Part shown: in pieces, positions 32,196 through 39,385 of the stretch
Numbering within the stretch: the first letter of the stretch is position 1
How the letters are laid out: each line of letters opens with the position of its first letter
Origin: an uncultured Microbacterium sp.
Lineage (GTDB): Bacteria; Actinomycetota; Actinomycetes; Actinomycetales; Microbacteriaceae
DNA length: 64,000 nt
Direction: 5' to 3'
NCBI RefSeq assembly: GCF_947489255.1
Contig: NZ_CANLCY010000004.1
Coordinates: 434,001 to 498,000 of the forward strand
The notes under the pieces: generated by a model
What the model saw: the letters and a program-made list of their open reading frames with translations, nothing else
Database searches by the model: none
What the model was told of the DNA's origin: nothing
Made by a program: the position numbers and the translations under genes

Positions 32196-32891
32196 TTACG
32201 GCCGTGGCCAACCCTCAGCCGCAACGCGCTCACGCCAATACGTCGCGGCGTCCTTCCCTGCTTGCATAGCAGCGAACTCGTCAGTTCGCTCCGCGAGGGC
32301 AACCTTCGGGTCGGTGCCATCGACGAAGGACTCGAGCGCGCTGTACAGTGCCGTACCGCTGATGAACTCGGCGTACTCACGCACAGACTGCACGACGGCG
32401 AACGAGACCGGATTGCCGTGGACGAGCATTCTGTCCTGCGCGGCAGCAACCAGATCGTCCCAGCTAGCGCGAGTAGCGGCATCGCTGTCGAGCGCTGTGA
32501 GCAACGCCGTGGCGGACGTCGTCACGTCGACCCACACGGCCGCGCTCCGCGTCCCAGGCGGTTGCTCGACGACAGCCCGAGGGCTTCCGATGAGCGCTGC
32601 GAACGCCGCCTCGAAGGCAGCCAACGGTGCCGAAATGTCGGCGCGAAGGGCGGGGCCAAGCGTCCTCACGGACTGGTGGATATCTAGCGCGAGCGAGGTG
32701 CGGTTCGGCTTGGGACTCCAGGCGTCGGTACCGCTTGCAAGCTGAACCCACTCGGCAATCTCGCTAACGATGACCGCCAGAGGGAGGACGGCGCTGAGCC
32801 CGTGGCGGCGATCCAGCGACGACACCAGGGAGGGAAGCCAATCCGGCGTGTCCTTCGGCCAATGGTCGCTGACCTTGTAGTCGATCATCAT
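32196..32891 (-). CDS. Hypothetical protein, first gene of the GIY-YIG set
   Basis: 231 residues, mostly predicted helix, rich in Ala (ALRADISAPLAAFEAAFAAL). Trp residues are spread through it (DHWPKDTPDWLP at the start, YWRERVAAEGWPRP at the end). No motif or family recognised. It is separated by 49 bases from the next minus-strand gene, so a three-gene transcript (this, the middle gene, GIY-YIG) is likely. Confidence 0.6.
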   Translation of the reverse strand: MMIDYKVSDHWPKDTPDWLPSLVSSLDRRHGLSAVLPLAVIVSEIAEWVQLASGTDAWSPKPNRTSLALDIHQSVRTLGPALRADISAPLAAFEAAFAALIGSPRAVVEQPPGTRSAAVWVDVTTSATALLTALDSDAATRASWDDLVAAAQDRMLVHGNPVSFAVVQSVREYAEFISGTALYSALESFVDGTDPKVALAERTDEFAAMQAGKDAATYWRERVAAEGWPRP

Positions 32892-32933
32892 CGGCAGGCT
32901 CGCGTGTGCTGTTCGGAATGTAGGTGGGTGCTC

Positions 32934-33119
32934 ATGTCTGCTTACGACTATGACAAACGAGGCGCCCAGCGAGAAGTAATCGAACGTTGTGCTTTTCGCA
33001 ACGTGCGCGACCGGCGCATTGACGTCCTGAAACGAGCCGTCATACTCAGCAGTCCTCCTCGCCGGGACGCGGCTTTACCGAGAGGAACCCATCCGGGGTT
33101 CGTCGGCCGCATCCGATGA
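32934..33119 (+). CDS. Possible small protein, uncertain
   Basis: 61 codons from ATG 32934 with AGGTGGGTG just upstream. The first half (SAYDYDKRGAQREVIERCAF) looks coding; the second half is Arg/Pro-rich. It is divergent from the minus-strand trio and ends 12 bases before the RHH gene. No family known. Confidence 0.3.
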   Translation: MSAYDYDKRGAQREVIERCAFRNVRDRRIDVLKRAVILSSPPRRDAALPRGTHPGFVGRIR

Positions 33120-33130
33120 GGAGGCTCGCC

Positions 33131-33448
33131 ATGAGCGAGAACGAATCGCCCGAGGTGCCGGCCACGGCTCTCGGTCCCACCCGCCCGCTAAGCGTGCGCA
33201 TCACCGACGGGCTGCGAGCGCAACTCGAGGTCATCGCGCAACTCAACGACCGGAGCGTCACCGAAGAGATCCGTCTGGCGCTGGAGGCCTGGGTCGAGTC
33301 GAGCAAGTCCGACCCGAAGGTGCTCCAGCGCGCCGAGACAGTGCGAGCCGAGATCGAGCGCGAGGCCAAGACCAAGCAGAGCGCGATCGAGGCCATCTTC
33401 GGGAGCGCGCCGAAGGGCGGACGCACCACCAAACAGGCTCCGGCCTGA
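33131..33448 (+). CDS. Ribbon-helix-helix-like small protein
   Basis: 105 residues from ATG 33131, with GGAGG eight bases upstream; an in-frame ATG at 33116 lacks such a site. Residues about 25-65 (RPLSVRITDGLRAQLEVIA, then SVTEEIRLALEAWV) fit a ribbon-helix-helix (Arc/CopG-like) DNA-binding domain. The rest is a charged helical tail. Such proteins occur as plasmid or island repressors and relaxase accessories. A hairpin follows at 33460. Confidence 0.65.
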   Translation: MSENESPEVPATALGPTRPLSVRITDGLRAQLEVIAQLNDRSVTEEIRLALEAWVESSKSDPKVLQRAETVRAEIEREAKTKQSAIEAIFGSAPKGGRTTKQAPA

Positions 33449-33459
33449 CCCACGCCGGG

Positions 33460-33495
33460 CGTCCGGGATCGAGCACCGTCGTGCTCTCCCGGACG
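33460..33495 (+). terminator. Hairpin after the RHH gene
   Basis: Arms of about 15-17 bases built on CGTCCGGGA and GAGCAC, pairing with GTGCTC and CCCGGACG around a CGTC loop. The sequence resembles the hairpin at 34092-34135. Confidence 0.6.
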
Positions 33496-33594
33496 TCTCG
33501 ACGCTTCACCGACACCTATGCCCTCGTTGCTGCCCCGCGGCTTGAAGAGAACGAACGAGTTCTCGGCCGCGACAACAGTAAGGAGATGGTGTCG

Positions 33595-34086
33595 ATGGTC
33601 AAGAGCATCGTCATCCCGCACGACGAATCCCAGCGGCCGCGGCTGCAGGAGATGGCTGACATCGGCGCCTTCCAGGAGGCGGTCGATGGGTGGCTCGAGC
33701 TGATCGAGGCGCCCGCTATCGGCGTCACGATCTACGTCAACGAGGCGGCCCAGCGCGACTACGCGCCGCTCAACCAGCGCGCGATGGCGCTCTGGTGGCT
33801 GTACGCCGTCGACCCGATGCAGCACCCGCTGCTGTGCGGCGACGTCGTCTTCAGCGGTGTCTCCGAGGAGAACGACGGTGGCGTGCCGGAGCTGCTCGTC
33901 CGCGACGTCTTCGACGCAACGAAGTTCACGCTCGACGCCAGATCTCACTCCGGCAGCTTCTGGCGCGAAACGAAGGCACGCTTCGACGACGTGTTCGACG
34001 CAGCGCTGTGGTGCATGCTGCTCACCCGCTCAGTGAAGCCCGGCGTGCAGCTTCGCGTTCGACCTTACGTCGGGACACGCACCTGA
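33595..34086 (+). CDS. DUF3846 domain protein
   Basis: 163 residues from ATG 33595, with AAGGAG nine bases upstream; longer in-frame starts exist but lie inside the preceding hairpin. The N-terminal 95 residues (VKSIVIPHDE, then YVNEAAQRDYAPLNQRAMALWW and LLCGDVVFSG) match the DUF3846 pattern seen on plasmids and phages. The C-terminal part is unassigned. DUF3846 genes mark mobile DNA. Confidence 0.7.
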   Translation: MVKSIVIPHDESQRPRLQEMADIGAFQEAVDGWLELIEAPAIGVTIYVNEAAQRDYAPLNQRAMALWWLYAVDPMQHPLLCGDVVFSGVSEENDGGVPELLVRDVFDATKFTLDARSHSGSFWRETKARFDDVFDAALWCMLLTRSVKPGVQLRVRPYVGTRT

Positions 34087-34091
34087 CCTTC

Positions 34092-34135
34092 GGTCGTCCG
34101 GGATGGAGCGCCGCTATGCGCTCTCCCGGACGACC
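34092..34135 (+). terminator. Hairpin after the DUF3846 gene
   Basis: Long stem from GGTCGTCCGGGA and GGAGCGC (with small bulges) pairing with GCGCTCTCCCGGACGACC around CGCTAT. It is a second version of the hairpin at 33460-33495. Confidence 0.65.
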
Positions 34136-34456
34136 AACTCCATTCTTCGTTGATGCCCTGCGGCTGCCAGCCCGCGTCGGCTCAGCGGGCTGTCACCATT
34201 GACCATTCACGAAAAACCCTGGTCATGTTATAAATAAGGTATTGGCGCACGGCTGATTGAGCACAGCTCTCGGCGCGCCGTGAATGCGCAAACCCGAGGC
34301 GACATAGGGCTGTCGATAACCTGAGGGCAATGCAGAAGTAATTACTAACGACCACGCTCGGCGTGGGGAGATCGGCAGCAGAACTATGGGGAGCAATGGT
34401 GCGGGTCAGCGACGCGACCGATACACAGGCGTCTTCGGCGCCGGGGAGCGCGCTGA
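34136..34456 (+). promoter_or_regulatory. AT-rich gene-free leader of the R-M operon
   Basis: 321 bases without a credible gene, with lower GC than the flanks. It includes ACGAAAAACCC, TTATAAATAAGGTATTGG (34229-34246) and a -35-like TTGACC near 34199. This is the probable promoter and regulatory region of the helicase-mod-res-trlF operon. No exact -35/-10 pair can be fixed. Confidence 0.4.
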
Positions 34457-37348
34457 GTGAACGAGCTCAGCGACTACCAGGCCAAGTACTTCGCGCACGA
34501 GCTGCAGCGTAGCTACGCGAGTGACCACGTCGGCAAGCTAGCTGGCCTCTTGTTTGACGCCCAGGTGGAGCCGAAGCCGCATCAGATTGACGCGGCACTG
34601 TTTGCGTTGCAGACCCCTTACCTACCCGGCGTGATTCTCGCCGACGAGGTCGGGCTCGGGAAGACGATCGAAGCGGGCATCGTCATCTCGCAGTACTGGG
34701 CCGAGCGACGGCGCAACATTCTGATCGTCACCCCATCTAGCCTCCGCCAGCAGTGGAAGCAGGAGCTCTACGAGAAGTTCCTCATCCCTGCCAGCATCCT
34801 CGATCCGAAGTCGAAGGACGCCTTGCTCTCGCGTGCGGGGGGACGCAACGGCGAGGTGCTGATCTGCTCGTACGAATTCGCCCTTCGGCATGAGCAGTCC
34901 CTGCTGCGCGCCTGGGACTTGGTGGTGGCTGACGAGGCGCACCGCCTCCGCAACTTCTGGACGGGCAAGGCCAAAGCAGCTGAAGCTATGGCCCATATCG
35001 TCGCGGGTGCACACAAGACGGTGTTGCTTACCGCCACACCGCTCCAGAACAAGCTCGAGGAGCTGTACGGGCTCGTATCCGTCTTCTCTCCGGACTACTT
35101 CTACTCGCTCGGAGCCTTTCGTGAGCGGTACATCAAGGACCGGGATCAGTCCGGCGATGACCTCGCTGAACGCGTAGGCACAATATCTAAGCGCACCCTC
35201 CGGCGCGATGCCGACAAGTACATCCACTTCACGAAGCGGCTCCCACTCACTGTCGAGTTCACGCCGAGTCTGGATGAGGTCCGACTGTACGACCTCGTCA
35301 ACGACTACCTTCAGCGTGAAGAGGTGTTCGCGTTTGGCGGTGCTCAGCGCCACCTCTCCGCGCTCATCATCCGTAAGCGACTCGGCTCCTCGACCTATGC
35401 AGTCGCGAGCACACTCGAGAACATCGCGAACCGGCTCGCACTGGAAGTCGAGGCCGGCCAGCGCCGCGACGCTCGAGGTGGATTGATCGCTGCCGACTTC
35501 GTAGGTCAAGATCTTACGAGCGACGAGCTTGAGCAGGCGGAGGAACTGGAAGAGACCGGGACAACCTTCGGCCCGGCAGCCGCAGCGTTCGGAGACCCGC
35601 ACTTGCTCGAGGCAATGAGGGCCGAGGTCGCAGAGCTTCGCGACTATGCAGCGCTGGCTCGCTCCATCACAGTCAACCAGAAGGCGGTGAAGCTCGGAGA
35701 AGCGCTTGATCGCGGATTCGAACGGCTGCGAGAACTCGGCGCGCCTGAGAAGGCGATCATCTTCACCGACTCCACGAAGACGCAGGAGTACATCGCTCGG
35801 ACACTTCGCGAGTCAGGTCGTGGCGACGGCATCGTTCTCTTCAATGGCTCCAACGATTCGCCGGAGCAGACTGCCATCTACCAGGCGTGGTTGAAGGCGA
35901 ACCGCGACGGCGACCTCATAACTGGCATCGTGGCGGCGGATCGGCGCAAGGCGCTCGTGGACTACTTCCGGTCGGAGGGAACGATCATGATCGCCACGGA
36001 GGCGGCAGCAGAGGGCATCAATCTGCAGTTCTGCTCGATGGTGGTCAACTACGACCTTCCCTGGAACCCTCAGCGAGTCGAACAGCGCATTGGGCGCGCG
36101 CACCGCTTCGGCCAGAGGTTCGACGTCGTGGTCGTCAACTTCTCGAACAAGGGCAACGTCGCCGAGCAACGGATCCTCGAGCTCCTCGCGAACAAGTTCC
36201 ATCTCTTCTCAAGCGTTTTCGGGGCCAGCGATGAGGTGCTCGGCGCAATTGAAGACGGTCTCGACTTCGAGAAGATCATCAGCGGCATCCTCACCCGCAG
36301 TCGTACGGATGCGGAGATTGACCATGCGTTCGCTGAGCTGGAAGCCCAGTACGCGCCGGAGATCTCCCGCGAGATGGCGAACGCGAAATCGAAGGTGTTC
36401 GACAACCTCGATCCGCACGTCCAGGACCGGCTGAAGGCCTACGACGCGCAGTCGGGAGACGTCCTCAACAAGTTCGAGCGCCTCCTACTAGCGGTGACGA
36501 TGCACGAGTTGCAGAACAATGCCACTTTCGAGGGCGACGGCCGCACCTTCCTTCTGCACCATTCACCTGTCGATGATGCTCCATCGGGTCGCTACTACTT
36601 CAAGAGCAAGCCGCTAGAGAACGCCCATCAGTACCGGTATGGCAGCCCCCTGGGGCAGCACGTGATCGAGGCCGCCAAGGCCCGCGACACTCCGTCTCGT
36701 GAGCTGACATTCAGCGCGGCGCGGTCGGTTCGAGTCACGGCAGGAGTGCGCGACCTCATCGGGCAGAGCGGCGAGTTGATCGTCGACATGGTCACCTTCT
36801 CTATGAAGGCTCGCGACGAGAACATCTCCGAGTCCTACATCCTCGCCGCCGGCCGCACCGATGTCGGAGGAACGCTCGATGATGAGCATGTGGCGGACAT
36901 CCTGGATCTTGCCTGCATCGGCGTCGGCGGGTCCATAGAGATCGATACGGAGCGCCTGGCACCCATGCTGGACGCTCGTCGAGTCGAACTGGAGCGCGAG
37001 GTGCAGGGCCGAAACTCGCGGTTCTACGACCAGCAGGAAGAACTGATCTATCGCAACCAACAGGATCGCAAAGCGGAACACGAAGGAGCCATCCGCGACT
37101 ACCGGGCGAAAGAGAAGGACGCGCGTCGCCGAGCGAGGCAAGTGGACGATCCGATGGAACAGCTGCGCCTCAAGAAGGAAGCGCGTCGGTGGGAGCAGCG
37201 AGCCGAAGATGCCGATGAGCAGTTCCGCGATGCCCGCAAGAAGCTTCGTGATGAGGCAGACCAGTTCCTCGACCTCATCGAGCAATCCCTGCGGGGCACC
37301 CAAACCACAGAGCACCTCTTCTCGATCCGCTGGCGCATCGACGCGTAG
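34457..37348 (+). CDS. SNF2-family helicase (DrmD/RapA-like), first gene of the R-M operon
   Basis: 963 residues from GTG 34457, with GGGGAG eight bases upstream. SNF2/SF2 motifs: DEVGLGKT (63-70), DEAH (159-162) in VVADEAHRLRN, LLTATPLQNK, GINLQFCSMVVNYDLPWNP and the motif VI run QRIGRAHRFGQ (about 542). The C-terminal 150 residues are highly charged (KEKDARRRARQ, KKEARRWEQRAED), likely a coiled coil. It resembles the SNF2-like helicases that accompany DISARM (DrmD) and some restriction systems. Likely role: translocation on or remodelling of target DNA for the methyltransferase/nuclease that follow. Confidence 0.85.
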   Translation: MNELSDYQAKYFAHELQRSYASDHVGKLAGLLFDAQVEPKPHQIDAALFALQTPYLPGVILADEVGLGKTIEAGIVISQYWAERRRNILIVTPSSLRQQWKQELYEKFLIPASILDPKSKDALLSRAGGRNGEVLICSYEFALRHEQSLLRAWDLVVADEAHRLRNFWTGKAKAAEAMAHIVAGAHKTVLLTATPLQNKLEELYGLVSVFSPDYFYSLGAFRERYIKDRDQSGDDLAERVGTISKRTLRRDADKYIHFTKRLPLTVEFTPSLDEVRLYDLVNDYLQREEVFAFGGAQRHLSALIIRKRLGSSTYAVASTLENIANRLALEVEAGQRRDARGGLIAADFVGQDLTSDELEQAEELEETGTTFGPAAAAFGDPHLLEAMRAEVAELRDYAALARSITVNQKAVKLGEALDRGFERLRELGAPEKAIIFTDSTKTQEYIARTLRESGRGDGIVLFNGSNDSPEQTAIYQAWLKANRDGDLITGIVAADRRKALVDYFRSEGTIMIATEAAAEGINLQFCSMVVNYDLPWNPQRVEQRIGRAHRFGQRFDVVVVNFSNKGNVAEQRILELLANKFHLFSSVFGASDEVLGAIEDGLDFEKIISGILTRSRTDAEIDHAFAELEAQYAPEISREMANAKSKVFDNLDPHVQDRLKAYDAQSGDVLNKFERLLLAVTMHELQNNATFEGDGRTFLLHHSPVDDAPSGRYYFKSKPLENAHQYRYGSPLGQHVIEAAKARDTPSRELTFSAARSVRVTAGVRDLIGQSGELIVDMVTFSMKARDENISESYILAAGRTDVGGTLDDEHVADILDLACIGVGGSIEIDTERLAPMLDARRVELEREVQGRNSRFYDQQEELIYRNQQDRKAEHEGAIRDYRAKEKDARRRARQVDDPMEQLRLKKEARRWEQRAEDADEQFRDARKKLRDEADQFLDLIEQSLRGTQTTEHLFSIRWRIDA

Positions 37349-37396
37349 CGGGAACGAGAACACCGATTAACACAACGTAATGAGAAAGATTCCTAC

Positions 37397-39385
37397 ATGA
37401 GCGACGACATCCACGACACTCCATCAACCACACCTAACTTCCAGACCGAGCTCGCCGCGAAGCTGGCCGAGCTGGCACCCGAGGCGATAGCCGACGGGAA
37501 GGTCGACGTCGTCAAGCTCCAGGAGCTGCTGGCCACCGACGCTGCCGAAGGCAATGAGCGGTTTGGCTTGTTCTGGCCGGGCAAGAAACGCGCGCTCCGC
37601 GCGGCCCAGGAGCCGACGTCAGCAACGCTGCGCCCAGACTTCGACAACTCGAAGAACTGGGAGAGCACGGCCAATGTGTTCATCGAGGGGGACAACCTCG
37701 AAGCGCTGAAGATCCTCCAAAAGCACTACCACAACAGCGTGAAGCTGATCTACATCGATCCGCCGTACAACACAGGCAAGGATTTCGTCTACCCGGACAA
37801 CTACTCGGAGGGGCTGGGTACCTACCTCGAGTGGACGCGGCAAGTAAGCGAGGAGGGCAAGAAGCTCTCAACGAACGCGGATACTGAAGGGCGCTATCAC
37901 TCGAACTGGCTGAACATGATGTACCCGCGGCTGAAGCTGGCGCGGAATCTCCTCACCGATGATGGCGTCATCTTCATCTCGATTGACGATCACGAGTACG
38001 ACAACCTGAAGAAGCTGAGCGACGCGGTCTTCGGCGAGGCAAACTACCTGAACACCTTCGTCTGGGTGAGCAACCTCAAGGGGCGGCAGATCTCCGCGAG
38101 TGGAGCTGCGGGCACGAAGGAGTACATACTCTGCTATGCCCGGAGGGGCGACGAAGCTGGCGAGTTCCGCGCCTCTGGGTCGAAGCTCAAATCGCTGATG
38201 CCAACGGTCTACAAGGGATTCAACTACACCGCGCAGACGGACGAGCGCGGGCCCTACGTCCTGAAGAACGAGTTGTACAACACGAACTCGGCGTTCAACG
38301 AAGTCACCCGGCCCAACCTCGTCTTTGACATCTACTTCGACGCCTCGACTGGAGAGGTTAAGACCGAGCCCGTCTCTGAGGTGCATGTCCATCCTGGCTT
38401 CGCAAAGATTCCGCCCAAGAAGAACAACAACGGAACGAACAAGTACCACGCCTTCCGTTGGAGCACACGCAAGGTTCTTGCGGAGACTCATGATCTTGCC
38501 TTCGTGGAGTCGCCCTCAGGATGGAAGGTGTTCACGAAGGTTAGGGATGTCGATTCGGCCGCGCTCAAGGACGTTGTGATGGATATGGCCACCAATGAGG
38601 GAATTGCGGACATCGGAAAACTCGGGCTCGATGCAAAGTGGTTCGACTACCCCAAGCCAGTCAACCTAATCAAACTTCTGGTCGAGTCAGCTACCGAATC
38701 AGACTCTCTGGTTCTGGACTTCTTCGCGGGCTCAGGGACAACCGCGCATGCCGTCATGCAGCTCAACGCGGAGGATGGGGGCAATCGTCGCTTCATTCAA
38801 GTGCAGCTCCCCGAGCCGCTCAGCGACGATCATGCGGCCACGTCTGTTGGTCACGAGACGATCGCAAACATTTCTCTTGCTCGAATTCATGCAGCCGGTG
38901 AAGCAGTCTCGAAGTCTCTCGACGGACAGCTCACCGATCGCGGCTACTTCGATGTGGGGGTACGCGCCTACAAGCTTGCCGACACGAACTTCTCCAAGTG
39001 GCGAGTCACGAATGAAATTGACGTCGACGCGCTCCAGCAGCACCTGCTCGATCTGCGTGACAGTAGTAGCTCCGACGATGCGACCGCGGATGACCTTCTC
39101 GTCGAGATCCTGCTCAAGCAGGGCTACTCGCTCTCGGAGAAGATCACAACGACGGTGATCGGTGGTGTTGAGCTGCGCGCTGTGCACGACGCCGATGGTG
39201 ACGTCGCCGTTCTTGCCTACCTCGACGAGCACACGAAGCCGACGCTGGAGCAGCTACGCGCGATCGTCGACACTCAGCCGACGCGGATGATCATCCTCGA
39301 AGACGCGTTCCAAGGCGACGACGAACTCAAGACGAATCTGGTGCAGCTCGCGAAGTCCAAGAACGTGGAGCTCTGGACGGCGTAA
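37397..39385 (+). CDS. Type III restriction-modification methyltransferase (Mod)
   Basis: 662 residues, ATG 37397, 48 bases after the helicase. A beta-class N6-adenine methyltransferase: motif IV DPPY (121-124) precedes motif I DFFAGSGTT (441-449), the order typical of type III Mod. A target-recognition region lies between. The N-terminal 90 residues are the usual Mod lead-in (RFGLFWPGKKRA). It should methylate one strand of an asymmetric site and guide Res. The stop overlaps the res start by one base. Confidence 0.92.
   Translation: MSDDIHDTPSTTPNFQTELAAKLAELAPEAIADGKVDVVKLQELLATDAAEGNERFGLFWPGKKRALRAAQEPTSATLRPDFDNSKNWESTANVFIEGDNLEALKILQKHYHNSVKLIYIDPPYNTGKDFVYPDNYSEGLGTYLEWTRQVSEEGKKLSTNADTEGRYHSNWLNMMYPRLKLARNLLTDDGVIFISIDDHEYDNLKKLSDAVFGEANYLNTFVWVSNLKGRQISASGAAGTKEYILCYARRGDEAGEFRASGSKLKSLMPTVYKGFNYTAQTDERGPYVLKNELYNTNSAFNEVTRPNLVFDIYFDASTGEVKTEPVSEVHVHPGFAKIPPKKNNNGTNKYHAFRWSTRKVLAETHDLAFVESPSGWKVFTKVRDVDSAALKDVVMDMATNEGIADIGKLGLDAKWFDYPKPVNLIKLLVESATESDSLVLDFFAGSGTTAHAVMQLNAEDGGNRRFIQVQLPEPLSDDHAATSVGHETIANISLARIHAAGEAVSKSLDGQLTDRGYFDVGVRAYKLADTNFSKWRVTNEIDVDALQQHLLDLRDSSSSDDATADDLLVEILLKQGYSLSEKITTTVIGGVELRAVHDADGDVAVLAYLDEHTKPTLEQLRAIVDTQPTRMIILEDAFQGDDELKTNLVQLAKSKNVELWTA

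Noticed and set aside
32147..32482. N-terminal extension of the middle gene of the GIY-YIG set
   Set aside because: The residues (Ser/Arg/Pro-rich) look non-coding and overlap the preceding gene in another phase; a later start was used.
33481..33594. Longer start for the DUF3846 protein
   Set aside because: The extra residues would be encoded in the terminator hairpin of the previous gene; the ATG at 33595 has a good ribosome site and matches the family start.
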